Source: Rurimicrobium sp040387755
GTDB taxonomy: Bacteria; Bacteroidota; Bacteroidia; Chitinophagales; Chitinophagaceae
Direction of reading: 5' to 3'
DNA length: 64,000 bases
Assembly: GCA_040387755.1 (NCBI GenBank)
Contig: JAZKDB010000002.1
Span: forward strand, 372,001 to 436,000
The notes beneath the pieces are model-generated. The model had not been told where the DNA came from. It searched no databases and saw nothing but the letters and a program-made list of their open reading frames with translations. Shown here piece after piece: positions 36,694 through 46,800 of the stretch (its first letter is position 1; the number at the start of each line of letters is the position of its first letter). Made by a program: the position numbers and the translations under genes.

Positions 36694-36724
36694 AAAGCGC
36701 CACCCCATCCGGAGCAGCGCTTTT
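36694..36724 (+). terminator. Terminator of the tonB-folC-radical SAM run
   Basis: A 7-bp GC-containing stem (36694-36700 with 36717-36723) is followed by TTTTCTC, 33 bases past the radical SAM stop and before the end of the convergent katG. Confidence 0.75.
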
Positions 36725-36747
36725 CTCATTATAATTGAATCGAAAAA

Positions 36748-38982
36748 TTAAGACAAATCAAAACGATCGAGATTCATTACTTTGTTCCAGGTGGCTACAA
36801 AGTCATTAATAAACTTTGATTGACCATCGGCACAGGCATAGACTTCAGCAAGAGCACGAAGTTCAGAGTTGGAACCAAATATCAGATCAACTCTTGTCGC
36901 CATCCATTTTACTTCACCCGTTTTACGGTCGCGGCCTTCAAAAACATCATCAGAACCCGCCATACCTTTCCAGGTAGTACTCATATCCAACAAATTCACA
37001 AAGAAATCATTGGTCAGATTTTCAGGACGATGTGTAAATACACCCAATTGGGATTGATCATAATTGGCATTCAGTACACGCAAACCACCAACCAATACGG
37101 TCATTTCAGGCGCAGTCAAATTCAATAACTGTGCTTTGTCTACCAACATTTCTTCTGCCGAAACGCTGTATTTCTTTTTGAGATAATTGCGGAATCCATC
37201 TGCTGTTGGTTCCAACACTGCAAAGGATTCAATATCTGTTTGTTCCTGGCTGGCATCCGCTCGGCCAGGTGTAAAAGGAACAGTAATAGAATGACCTGCA
37301 TTTTTTGCAGCGGCTTCAATAGCAGCACATCCCCCCAACACAATCAAATCGGCCATTGAAACTGATTTGCCATTGTTGGCTGCATTAAATTCAGATTGAA
37401 TTGCTTCTATCGCTTTCAACACTTTGCTTAAACGCAATGGATTGTTGGCTTCCCAGTTGTTTTGTGGTGCCAGACGAATGCGTGCTCCATTGGCTCCTCC
37501 ACGCTTGTCCGAACCACGGAAAGTGGAAGCCGATGCCCAGGCGGTAGCCACCAATTCCGCAACAGAAAGTCCGGAAGCCATAATTTTCGCCTTCAGATTG
37601 CTGATGTCCTGCGCGTCGATTAACTGATGAGCAAAAGCAGGAATTGGGTCTTGCCAGATTAATTCTTCTTTCGGCACTTCAGGACCAAGATAACGAACAA
37701 TCGGCCCCATATCACGATGGGTCAACTTGAACCAGGCTCGGGCAAATGCATCATTAAATTCAGCAGGATTTTCAAGGAACCTTCTGGATATTTTTTCATA
37801 AACCGGATCTAAACGCAAAGAAAGGTCTGTAGTCAACATCGTTGGTGCATGACGCTTGTTGGGGTCGTGTGCATCGGGCACCAAATCTGCTCCGGCACCG
37901 TCTTTCGGGCGCCATTGATGTGCTCCGGCAGGACTTTTAAATAATTCCCATTCAAAACCAAACAGGTTCTCAAAAAAGTTATTGCTCCAGGTGGTGGGTG
38001 TTTTTGTCCAGATACCTTCCAATCCACTGGTGATGGTATTTCCAGCATTTCCACTACCTAAAGTGTTTTTCCATCCCAGGCTTTGCTCTTCAATACCTGC
38101 TGCTGCTGGTTCGGGGCCTACATATTTATTAGGATCTCCGGCGCCATGGGTTTTACCCAAAGTATGCCCACCGGCTATCAAAGCCACAGTTTCTTCATCA
38201 TTCATAGCCATTCGGGCAAAAGTCTCGCGGATATCGCGGGCAGCTGCGATTGGGTCAGGATTGCCATTAGGTCCTTCCGGATTTACATATATCAAACCCA
38301 TTTGTACTGCAGCCAGAGGATTTTCAAGTTCACGGTCTCCGCTATATCTTTTATCATCCAGCCATTTTCCTTCCGAACCCCAGTAAATATCCTGTTCTGG
38401 TTCCCATACATCTTCACGACCACCACCAAAACCGAAAGTCTTGAATCCTGCAGATTCCAATGCACAATTACCTGCCAACACCATCAAATCGGCCCAGGAT
38501 ATTTTCTTGCCATATTTTTGTTTAATTGGCCAAAGCAACAATCGTGCCTTATCGAGATTACCATTATCCGGCCAACTATTTAATGGAGCAAAACGTTGAG
38601 TACCACTTCCTGCGCCACCACGTCCATCAGCAATCCGATAAGTACCAGCACTGTGCCATGCCATACGAATAAAGAAGGGACCATAATGTCCAAAATCTGC
38701 CGGCCACCAATCTTGCGAATGAGTCATCACATCATTGATGTCTGCTTTCAATGCATTTAAATCAAGAGAATTAAATTCTTTAGCATAATCAAAGGATTCA
38801 TCCATCGGGTTAGATAAAGATGAATTTTGGCGAAGGATATTTAATTTAAGCTGATTAGGCCACCAATCACGATTGGAGGTACCATTACCCGCAACCGGGG
38901 CTGAACTATGACCAGAGAAAGGACATTTTGCCCCAGCTTCGTTTACGTTGTAAACATTATTCGAATCCATTTGTTTTTCCAT
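36748..38982 (-). CDS. katG: Catalase-peroxidase
   Basis: 744 aa. A bifunctional heme enzyme that removes hydrogen peroxide. The distal site Arg106, Trp109, His110 is in RMAWHSAGTYR and the proximal heme ligand His273 in GGHTLGKTHGAGD. The Met-Tyr-Trp cofactor needed for catalase activity is intact: Trp109, Tyr232 (GLIYVNPEG) and Met258 (ARMAMND), with the normal 26-residue Tyr-Met spacing. The C-terminal pseudo-domain is complete, ending NKVMNLDRFDL. The gene is a monocistron with a consensus promoter (39036-39064) and a GC-rich palindrome just upstream that may be a regulator site. No oxyR gene lies nearby. Confidence 0.97.
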   Translation of the reverse strand: MEKQMDSNNVYNVNEAGAKCPFSGHSSAPVAGNGTSNRDWWPNQLKLNILRQNSSLSNPMDESFDYAKEFNSLDLNALKADINDVMTHSQDWWPADFGHYGPFFIRMAWHSAGTYRIADGRGGAGSGTQRFAPLNSWPDNGNLDKARLLLWPIKQKYGKKISWADLMVLAGNCALESAGFKTFGFGGGREDVWEPEQDIYWGSEGKWLDDKRYSGDRELENPLAAVQMGLIYVNPEGPNGNPDPIAAARDIRETFARMAMNDEETVALIAGGHTLGKTHGAGDPNKYVGPEPAAAGIEEQSLGWKNTLGSGNAGNTITSGLEGIWTKTPTTWSNNFFENLFGFEWELFKSPAGAHQWRPKDGAGADLVPDAHDPNKRHAPTMLTTDLSLRLDPVYEKISRRFLENPAEFNDAFARAWFKLTHRDMGPIVRYLGPEVPKEELIWQDPIPAFAHQLIDAQDISNLKAKIMASGLSVAELVATAWASASTFRGSDKRGGANGARIRLAPQNNWEANNPLRLSKVLKAIEAIQSEFNAANNGKSVSMADLIVLGGCAAIEAAAKNAGHSITVPFTPGRADASQEQTDIESFAVLEPTADGFRNYLKKKYSVSAEEMLVDKAQLLNLTAPEMTVLVGGLRVLNANYDQSQLGVFTHRPENLTNDFFVNLLDMSTTWKGMAGSDDVFEGRDRKTGEVKWMATRVDLIFGSNSELRALAEVYACADGQSKFINDFVATWNKVMNLDRFDLS

Positions 38983-39035
38983 ATTCGATATTTTATTGAA
39001 AATAATAATTTTTACTCTTTAAAGAACTGATGCAA

Positions 39036-39064
39036 CAAAGCTAAATAATAAGCGTCGATAACAA
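39036..39064 (-). promoter_or_regulatory. Promoter of katG
   Basis: On the minus strand the -7 box TAGCTTTG (39036-39043) and the TTG -33 element (39062-39064) are 18 bases apart. The predicted transcription start is about 47 bases before the ATG at 38982. Confidence 0.68.
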
Positions 39065-39076
39065 AAGCCTGCCGAT

Positions 39077-39091
39077 GCTCCGGGCCGGAGC
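39077..39091. promoter_or_regulatory. Candidate operator palindrome upstream of katG
   Basis: GCTCCGG-G-CCGGAGC is a perfect inverted repeat with a single central base, in an otherwise AT-rich region. Its centre is about 54 bases upstream of the predicted katG transcription start, where an activator would bind. Confidence 0.4.
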
Positions 39092-39229
39092 CAAGCCTTA
39101 AATTCAAATAAAATATTTAACTAATACAAATGAATTAAAAGATTGGAATCACCAAGTTGAAATGTAATATCGGCTACAGAAGATGAATACAATCAGAAAG
39201 CCTGAAAGCTTTTATTAGCAATACTTTGA

Positions 39230-39262
39230 AAAACAGAAGACACTTTTCTGTTTTCTGTTTTT
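39230..39262 (+). terminator. Orphan terminator-like hairpin
   Basis: A perfect 9-bp stem (39230-39238 with 39246-39254, 7-base loop) is followed by CTGTTTTTT. No plus-strand gene precedes it, so it could end a small RNA or attenuate a leader. Confidence 0.4.
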
Positions 39263-39479
39263 TATAAGAAAAACCAAATTAATCGACAAAACAGCATTGA
39301 CATTCCTGAAGACAAAATGAATTTTATTTTAGGAATTTGCTATAAAGGGATTAGAAAATGCTATAAACTTCAGCAAGAAATCAGTGAAAAAAAGGAAGAA
39401 TTTCAGGTCAAAATTCAATCAAAGAAACAATCACTCGGCAAACGCCAAGAGATAACGCTTAGATAGCCCGCTCGAAAAA

Positions 39480-39599
39480 TCAATCATTCATTGCTGTTCT
39501 TTTGTGCAACTTTCTAGCAATAAATTTGATAACATAATAGACCAAAATTACTGTCAATGGAATTAATAAAAATCCCAGCCAGCTTGCTCCTCCTCTCAT
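39480..39599 (-). CDS. Possible 39-aa single-helix membrane protein
   Basis: Starts at the ATG at 39599. The product has a short Gly-rich start (MRGGASWLG), one membrane helix (FLLIPLTVILVYYVIKFIA) and a basic tail (RKLHKRTAMND). This is a common layout for small membrane regulators or accessory subunits. It lies on the minus strand between divergent katG and the ATPase gene. There is no visible promoter, and family assignment is not possible. Confidence 0.4.
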   Translation of the reverse strand: MRGGASWLGFLLIPLTVILVYYVIKFIARKLHKRTAMND

Positions 39600-39669
39600 A
39601 ACTGTGTGTTTTATTATGCAATTTAATAAATATAATTATTAATTTATCATTATATCCGAAAGTAGTCGG

Positions 39670-39697
39670 TTGGAAAAAGCGATATAAAGTATATTTG
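39670..39697 (+). promoter_or_regulatory. Promoter of the P-type ATPase gene
   Basis: TTG (39670-39672) and the -7 box TATATTTG (39690-39697) are separated by 17 bases. The predicted leader is about 47 bases before the ATG at 39751. Confidence 0.6.
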
Positions 39698-39750
39698 AGC
39701 CCTTACAAGACAATGTTCTTTAGAGCATCAACTTTGTAAAACTGTAAAAA

Positions 39751-42261
39751 ATGACCGAATCTAAAGAAACGATACAAGGCTTGGACGAAGATGCTGTGCA
39801 ATCTTCCAGAGAAAAACATGGGGCTAACAAAATAGAATTTAAAAAAGAACACCCCATCGCAGACTCTATTAAGAGTATTATCAAAGAACCAATGGTATTG
39901 CTGTTATTATTGGCTTCTGTGATTTATTTCATCAGCGGTGATATAGGAGATGCGGTATTTTTGGCAATATCTATTGTGTTGGTGGCCACAATTTCACTTT
40001 TTCAGGATTCTCGCAGCAGAAAAGCATTGGAAAAACTGAAGAGCTTTACTCAGGAACAGTCTAAAGTAATAAGAAATGGAATAAAAATAGCTTTACCCAG
40101 CACCGAATTGGTCATAGGCGATTGTATAATTGTAGAAGAAGGCAGTCTGATAGCGGCAGATGCTGTCATTCTCCAATCCAACGATTTTTCTGTCAATGAA
40201 TCTATCCTCACCGGTGAATCTTTAGCTGTTTTTAAAGATGCTCAATCCGAAAATAATAAAATCTACAGTGGCACCAGTGTGGCCAGCGGTCAGGCAATTG
40301 CCAGGGTTATTTCTATAGGAAATAATACAGAACTGAGTAAAATTGGTAAAAGCATAGAAGCTATCGAAGATGAAAAAACACCTTTAGAATTACAAATTGA
40401 ACATTTTGTAAAAATAATGGTGATACTAGGGGCTATTGTATTCGCAATTGTATGGGCAATTAACTACAGTTTGTCCCGAAATGTACTGGATAGCCTACTC
40501 AAAGCATTGACACTAGCCATGAGTATTCTTCCCGAAGAAATTCCGGTGGCATTTACCACTTTCATGGCTCTGGGAGCCTGGCGCTTAATGAAAATGGGTA
40601 TTGTGGTAAAGCAGATGAAAACAGTAGAAACTCTTGGTAGTGCAACTGTTATCTGTACTGACAAAACGGGCACCTTAACAGAGAACAAAATGAGTCTTGC
40701 TCAATTGTATGTTTTGAGTGAAAATAAAATCACCGTACCCAATAAGGCACTCAATGAAGTACAAAAAGAATTAATTTCTCTAGCCATGTGGAGCAGCGAA
40801 CCCATTCCCTTTGACCCGATGGAGATTGCTCTGCACCTTTCTTACCTTGAAAATGCGGATGTGGATTTGCGTTCTGAATACAAAATGATTTTTGAATACC
40901 CATTAGATGGTAAACCTCCGATGATGACCCACATTTATGAACATAAAAACGGGAATCGGATTATTGCAGCAAAAGGTGCTCCGGAAGCTTTAATGGCAGT
41001 CAGTGAATTGAGCAATCAGGAAAAAGAGCATCTTTTATCGGCAATAAAGAAACTTGCTGATCAAGGCTATCGATTACTGGCGGTTGCTGAAGCAATTTTC
41101 CGTGGAGATGATTTTCCAAAAACACAACAGGAATTCAAATTTAATTTTTTGGGAATTGTAGCTTTTTCTGACCCTCCCAAACACAACATAGAAACAGTAT
41201 TACAGTCCTTCTATAATGCAGGAATAAAGGTAAAAATCATTACCGGAGATAATCCTGTAACAACAATGGCAATTGCCCGTCAGGTAGGTTTCGAAGGTGC
41301 CGAAAAAGCAATAAGCGGAGACGAATTAATGGCACTGAATGATGACGAACTAAAGGTAAAAGTTAACGAAATAAATGTGTTTACCCGAATGTTTCCTGAA
41401 GCTAAATTGCGCATCATCAATGCCCTTAAGGCCAATAACGAAATAGTAGCAATGACAGGTGATGGTGTAAATGACGGCCCTGCATTAAAAGCTGCTCACA
41501 TTGGCATAGCCATGGGCAAAAGAGGTTCTGAAATTGCCAAACAGGCAGCATCACTTGTACTTACAGAAGATGATTTGTCAAAAATGGTAGATGCTGTCGC
41601 TATGGGCAGAAGGATTTACACCAACCTCAAAAAAGCAATTCGATACGTAATATCCATTCATATTCCTATCATTCTTACAGTGTTTATTCCATTGGCATTG
41701 GGCTGGATATACCCCAATATCTTTACTCCTGTGCATGTAATTTTTCTGGAATTAATAATGGGGCCTACTTGCTCTATCATTTACGAGAACGAGCCAATGG
41801 AAGAAAACACAATGAATAACAGCCCCAGACCATTTAGCAGCACATTCTTTAGCTGGTCAGAATTATATACCAGTATTATTCAGGGTTTGGCTATTACTGC
41901 AGGCACATTAATCATTTATCAATATTCAACTGCGCAGGGATGGGATGAAGCAACTACGCGCACGATGGTTTTTACAGTAATGATTGCAGCCAACATTATG
42001 CTTACACTGGTTAATCGTTCATTTTACTACTCGGTCTTTACTACCCTCTTCTACAAAAACAATCTGGTGGTATTGATTCTTTCTGTAACGATTCTGCTGA
42101 CAATTGCTTTAATTTACATCCCTGTACCTGCAGCATTCTTTGGTTTCAAAGCGCTGGATTTACAAGCAATATCACTGAGTATCTTCGTTGGTTTAACAAG
42201 TGTATTGTGGTATGAGATTATCAAGTGGATAAAGCGTATCCGTAAAATAAAAGATCAATAG
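39751..42261 (+). CDS. Cation-transporting P-type ATPase (Ca2+-ATPase-like)
   Basis: 836 aa. All P-type ATPase elements are present: the actuator TGES (SILTGESLAVF), the phosphorylated Asp304 in CTDKTGTLTEN, and the hinge TGDGVNDGPALKAAHIGIAMG. Helix M4 carries PEEIP (SILPEEIPVAFTTFMALGA), a type II-like variant found in bacterial calcium or related cation pumps. There are about ten membrane helices, with four before the phosphorylation domain and six after. There is no N-terminal CxxC metal-binding domain and no CPC motif in M4, so it is not a CopA-type copper pump. It could export Ca2+ or another divalent or monovalent cation. The YitT gene follows 85 bases later on the same strand. Confidence 0.9.
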   Translation: MTESKETIQGLDEDAVQSSREKHGANKIEFKKEHPIADSIKSIIKEPMVLLLLLASVIYFISGDIGDAVFLAISIVLVATISLFQDSRSRKALEKLKSFTQEQSKVIRNGIKIALPSTELVIGDCIIVEEGSLIAADAVILQSNDFSVNESILTGESLAVFKDAQSENNKIYSGTSVASGQAIARVISIGNNTELSKIGKSIEAIEDEKTPLELQIEHFVKIMVILGAIVFAIVWAINYSLSRNVLDSLLKALTLAMSILPEEIPVAFTTFMALGAWRLMKMGIVVKQMKTVETLGSATVICTDKTGTLTENKMSLAQLYVLSENKITVPNKALNEVQKELISLAMWSSEPIPFDPMEIALHLSYLENADVDLRSEYKMIFEYPLDGKPPMMTHIYEHKNGNRIIAAKGAPEALMAVSELSNQEKEHLLSAIKKLADQGYRLLAVAEAIFRGDDFPKTQQEFKFNFLGIVAFSDPPKHNIETVLQSFYNAGIKVKIITGDNPVTTMAIARQVGFEGAEKAISGDELMALNDDELKVKVNEINVFTRMFPEAKLRIINALKANNEIVAMTGDGVNDGPALKAAHIGIAMGKRGSEIAKQAASLVLTEDDLSKMVDAVAMGRRIYTNLKKAIRYVISIHIPIILTVFIPLALGWIYPNIFTPVHVIFLELIMGPTCSIIYENEPMEENTMNNSPRPFSSTFFSWSELYTSIIQGLAITAGTLIIYQYSTAQGWDEATTRTMVFTVMIAANIMLTLVNRSFYYSVFTTLFYKNNLVVLILSVTILLTIALIYIPVPAAFFGFKALDLQAISLSIFVGLTSVLWYEIIKWIKRIRKIKDQ

Positions 42262-42346
42262 AGAATGTCCTTAAAATTTTGTTAGTTAATTGTATTAGCC
42301 CATCAATATGCTTTTCTTTGAACGAACACCAAACAATTGAATCAAT

Positions 42347-43324
42347 ATGATAAAATTTTGGAAGCAAATCATTTTAAAAAAGATATTACGTATCAATACT
42401 ATTGGTCTTGCTAATGATGGTGTATACTCCCAATATCAGTTTGCCAAGAAATATCGTGCTCTAAAAATCTTTGCACGACGAGGATTGAAGGATAGCTTAT
42501 TGATATTATTTGGGATATTTTCTGCGGCTTTTGGATTGAAAGGTTTTTTGTTGACCAATCATTTTATTGATGGAGGTGCTACCGGAATATCACTGCTTAT
42601 TACAGCCCTGACTAAAATTCCGCTATACATACCCATTATCCTCATCAATATACCATTTATATTGCTGGGATATCGAATTTTAGGCAAAACCTTTGCCATT
42701 AAAACAGCCATTGCCATTAGCGGGTTGTCTATTGTATTGGCTTCTGTTACCTTTCCGAATGTTACTGACGACAATCTATTGGTAGCCGTTTTTGGTGGAT
42801 TCTTTCTGGGCACAGGGATAGGATTAGCCGTAAGAGGCGGTGCTGTGATTGATGGAACAGAAGTACTGGCCATCTACCTCAGCCGAAAATTTGGCACTAC
42901 TCTTGGAGATATTATTATCATTATTAACGTATTAATTTTCTCTACGGCAGCTTATTTTCTTTCAGTAGAAATTGCCTTATATTCTATGATCACTTATCTC
43001 TCAGCTTCAAAAACACTAGATTTTATTGTAGAGGGCATCGAAGAGTACATTGGGGTAACTATCGTTTCTCCGCATTGCTCAGCTATCAGAAAAATGATTA
43101 TTGAAAAAATGGGACGCGGGGTAACAGTCTATAGCGGCAAACAAGGATACGGTAAAAAAGGAGAAGCCAAAGAGACTGATATTATCTATACCGTCATTAC
43201 CCGCCTCGAATTAAACAAACTGAATACAGAGATTGAGTTGATTGACCAAAATGCTTTTGTAGTAATGAGTAGTGTAAAAGACACTAAAGGGGGCATGATT
43301 AAGAAAAGGCCTCTTCAGCATTAA
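42347..43324 (+). CDS. YitT family membrane protein (DUF161 + DUF2179)
   Basis: 325 aa. A ~50-residue N-terminal extension precedes five to six membrane helices (about 48-225: SLLILFGIFSAAFGLKGFLL, cited as ILFGIFSAAFGLKGF; LVAVFGGFFLGTGIGLAVR). These include the family signatures NHFIDGGATGISLL and GGAVIDGTEVLAIYLSR. The C-terminal cytosolic DUF2179 domain (about 240-315) has VTVYSGKQGYGKKG and IIYTVITRLEL. The family is widespread and its substrate is unknown; members have been proposed as transporters or membrane sensors. It may share a transcript with the upstream cation ATPase. Confidence 0.9.
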   Translation: MIKFWKQIILKKILRINTIGLANDGVYSQYQFAKKYRALKIFARRGLKDSLLILFGIFSAAFGLKGFLLTNHFIDGGATGISLLITALTKIPLYIPIILINIPFILLGYRILGKTFAIKTAIAISGLSIVLASVTFPNVTDDNLLVAVFGGFFLGTGIGLAVRGGAVIDGTEVLAIYLSRKFGTTLGDIIIIINVLIFSTAAYFLSVEIALYSMITYLSASKTLDFIVEGIEEYIGVTIVSPHCSAIRKMIIEKMGRGVTVYSGKQGYGKKGEAKETDIIYTVITRLELNKLNTEIELIDQNAFVVMSSVKDTKGGMIKKRPLQH

Positions 43325-43352
43325 TTGAATTTATCAATCTAAAATATTTATC

Positions 43353-43360
43353 TACCTTTG
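43353..43360 (+). promoter_or_regulatory. -7 box at the head of the metal-export run
   Basis: TACCTTTG is an exact TAnnTTTG match ending five bases before the TTG start at 43366, which would make the first message nearly leaderless. No -33 TTG lies at the usual spacing (nearest 43325-43327, 25 bases away). Confidence 0.4.
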
Positions 43361-43365
43361 GTTTC

Positions 43366-43758
43366 TTGAAAAGATTCATTGCCATATCGCTTTTGTCTAT
43401 TTACTTGTTTTCAACAACTGAGTTGCATCAGTTGTTGAAGTTGCCTTTCTTGGCAGAGCATTTTATGGAACATAAGGAGCAAAACAGTCAGATTACTTTT
43501 TGGCAGTTTTTGTACAGTCATTATGCATTGGGTGATGTTCAGGATGCCGACTACGAGAAAGACAGAAAATTACCTTTCAAATCTCATGATTGTTGTAACA
43601 GTATGAATGTGGTGGCTTTTATTGCTCAACCTGTTGCAAATATTTTTTTACAAATAAGACCGGAGTATCGCGAGGCATTATCATTTGCCATCATCAGCGA
43701 TACATTCTTTAACGACTCTTTTCTGTCTAATATCTGGCAACCGCCAAGACTTAATTAA
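43366..43758 (+). CDS. Small exported His/Cys protein preceding the metal RND pump
   Basis: 130 aa from a TTG start that directly opens a signal-like segment (RFIAISLLSIYLFSTTELHQ). The mature part has His-rich spots (ELHQLLKLPFLAEHFMEHKE, cited as LPFLAEHFMEHKE; SHYALGD) and the pair HDCC in KSHDCCNSMN. The rest is amphipathic (NIFLQIRPEYREALSFAII). I do not recognise a named family, but short exported proteins like this are often found just before CusA/CzcA-type genes in Bacteroidota. Histidines and the Cys pair suggest metal binding; this is inference. The gene is 103 bases before the pump gene. Confidence 0.7.
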   Translation: MKRFIAISLLSIYLFSTTELHQLLKLPFLAEHFMEHKEQNSQITFWQFLYSHYALGDVQDADYEKDRKLPFKSHDCCNSMNVVAFIAQPVANIFLQIRPEYREALSFAIISDTFFNDSFLSNIWQPPRLN

Positions 43759-43861
43759 TTATAATTGGAATTTAACTTTTCGGATTGATGCAAAGCTGCT
43801 CAAATTGCTTTTGCGGCAAACTGTATTTTTTCAAAAAACAATTAATTAATCCCGACATAAT

Positions 43862-46800
43862 ATGTTGAATAATATTATTGGGTTTTCCATACGGAACAAA
43901 CTCATTATTGGCCTTTTCGTGCTTGCACTAATTGGCTATGGTATATACGAAACCACAAGATTACCTATCGATGCTGTACCCGACATTACAAATAATCAGG
44001 TACAGGTGATTACCGTAGCCCCATCCTTTGGTGCTACAGATATTGAACGCCTGGTTACCTTCCCGATAGAACAGGCAAACAGCAATATCAGTGGAATGAA
44101 AGAAATCCGCAGCTTTTCGCGATTCGGCCTTTCATTAGTCACTATTGTCTTTGACGACGAAACAGATATCTATTGGGCCAGACAACAAGTTGCGGAGCGT
44201 CTGCAAAAAGTGCAAAATGAAATTCCCAAAGGAATAGGGCAACCGGAACTGGGGCCTATTACCACAGGGCTGGGTGAAATATACCAGTATGTATTAAGAC
44301 CAAAAAATGGCTATGAAGGCAAATATGATGAAACACAATTGCGTACTATTCAGGATTGGATTGTTCGCCGCCAACTATTAGGAGTGGAGGGAGTAGCCGA
44401 GGTGAGTAGTATGGGAGGGAAATTGAAACAATATGAAATTTCTGTCCATCCCAACAAACTTCAATCCTACAATGTAACCATCAATGATGTTTTTGCAGCA
44501 CTTGAAAAAAACAATCAAAATACCGGTGGTGCCTATATCGAAAGAGGACCAACAGTTCTTTTTATACGGAGTGAAGGCTTGATTGGCAATACTGATGATA
44601 TTAATCAGATTGTCATCAAATCAACATCAAATGGAACTCCAATTTTCATTAAGGATGTAGCTGATGTAAACATCGGTTTTGCCACACGCTATGGGGCAAT
44701 GACATTCAACAACAAGGGAGAAGTAGCAGGAGCAGTTGTGATGATGCTGAAAGGTGCTAATAGTAGCAAGGTAATTAAAAATGTAAAGGAACGAATTGAG
44801 CAAATTCAGAAAACATTACCCGAAGGTGTTGTCATTGAGCCCTTCCTTGACCGGACAAAAATGGTCAACAATGCTATTGGTACAGTAGAGAAAAACCTTG
44901 CAGAAGGAGCATTGATTGTTGTCTTTATACTGGTACTGTTTTTGGGTAATTTTCGTGCAGGCTTACTGGTAGCTTCGGTCATTCCGCTTGCCATGTTATT
45001 TGCCATTATTCTGATGAACACCTTTGGCATCAGTGGCAATTTAATGAGTTTGGGTGCACTTGATTTTGGCTTGATTGTAGATGGAGCTGTAATAATCGTG
45101 GAGGCTGTAATGCATGGTTTGTCGCACAATAAAAAGCTGATGCTACAACCGGAGCTTGACCAAAAAAGCATGGACGAACAAGTAAGGAGTTCGAGCGGCA
45201 AAATGATGAATAGTGCTGTATTTGGGCAAATTATCATCTTAATCGTGTATTTGCCCATATTTACGCTTCAGGGTATAGAAGGTAAAATGTTTAAACCAAT
45301 GGCACAAACCGTTGCCTTTGCTTTACTGGGAGCGTTTGTGCTATCCATTACCTATATTCCGATGATGAGTGCACTGGTGCTCAGTAAAAAGAGAAAATCA
45401 GGCCCTAACTTCTCGGACAAAGCAATGAAGAGAGTTGAAGAGGTTTACCAAAATGCGCTTGTAAAGGTATTAGGTTATCCAAAAACAGTTTTAACTGCGG
45501 TTAGCACACTATTTGTCTTATCCATTATTACCCTATCGTTTCTGGGAGGTGAATTTATTCCTGCACTTGAAGAAGGTGACTTTGCTATCGAAACAAGAGT
45601 ATTAACAGGAAGCAATCTTAATACCTCTATTAAAGCCTGTCAGGATGCAGCATATATCCTCAAAAACCGTTTCCCAGAGGTAGAGAAGGTAGTATCAAAA
45701 ATAGGAAGTGGCGAAGTACCTACTGACCCAATGCCTATGGAAGCAAGTGATTTAATGGTCATTCTGAAAGACAAAAGCGAATGGACCTCCGCAGCAACAT
45801 TTGATGAATTATCAGAGAAAATGAGCGAAGCATTGAAAGATGTGCCGGGAGTAACTTTTGGTTTCCAATTTCCGGTTCAGATGCGATTTAATGAACTGAT
45901 GACCGGTGCCAGACAGGATGTGGTGTGTAAAATATTTGGTGAAAATCTGGATACACTTGCCAGATATGCCAGCCAATTGGGTAAAATTGTCAGTACCGTA
46001 AAAGGGAGTCAGGATTTATTTATTGAGCCTATAACAGGAATGCCACAGATTATTGTCTCTTACAACAGAGCTGCTATTGCGCAGTACAATATGAATATCG
46101 AAGATATAAACAAAGTACTCAACACCGCATTTGCAGGACAGTCAAGTGGACTGGTTTTTGAAGGTGAAAAAAGATTCGATTTGGTGGTTAGGTTACAAAA
46201 CAACCAAAGAAAAAATCTGGAAGACGTGCAGAATTTGCTTATCCCAGGACCTCAGGGAACACAAATACCACTTTATCAGTTGGCGGATGTATCCATAAAA
46301 GACGGCCCCAATCAAATCCAGAGAGAAGATGCCAAAAGGCGTATTGTAGTTGGATTCAACATTCATGGAAGAGACGTACAAAGTATCGTTAATGAATTGC
46401 AGCAAAAAACGAATCAAAAAATCAAATTACCTGCCGGATATTACATCACTTATGGTGGTGCTTTCGAAAATCTGAATGAAGCGAAAAAGCGATTAATGAT
46501 TGCGGTACCAATTTCGCTTTTCCTCATATTCCTTTTGCTCTTTTTTGCTTTTAAATCTATAAAACAAGGATTAATAATCTATACTGCAATTCCATTATCG
46601 GCTACAGGAGGTATCTTCTTTCTGGCCATGCGGGGCATGCCCTTTAGCATCAGTGCAGGTATCGGTTTTATTGCGCTATTTGGCGTTTCGGTTCTGAACG
46701 GACTTGTACTCATTGCAGAATTTAACCGTCTGAGGAAAGATGGCATAAATGACTTGAAGGAAATCGTTATTACCGGAACAAAACTAAGATTAAGACCAGT

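Larger units (their letters stand above)
38983..39479. other. Long intergenic region upstream of katG
   Basis: Contains the katG promoter, a GC-rich palindrome (39077-39091) and an orphan terminator-like hairpin (39230-39262). A 49-codon plus-strand frame (39317-39466) looks weak. The gap between divergent katG and the ATPase gene totals 768 bp, unusually long here. Confidence 0.6.

Noticed and set aside
36748..38982. KatG lacking the Met of its Met-Tyr-Trp cofactor
   Set aside because: At first the region around SLGWKN seemed to lack it, but the correct Met is 26 residues after Tyr232, in ARMAMND (Met258), so the cofactor is complete.
39317..39466. 49-codon plus-strand frame in the katG-ATPase gap
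   Set aside because: Lys/Gln/Glu-rich from AT-rich DNA, no promoter or recognisable motif; too weak to call.
39751..42261. Copper P-type ATPase (CopA) as part of the metal system
   Set aside because: It lacks N-terminal CxxC metal domains and the CPC motif; helix M4 has PEEIP, pointing to a Ca2+-type or related cation pump with its own promoter.
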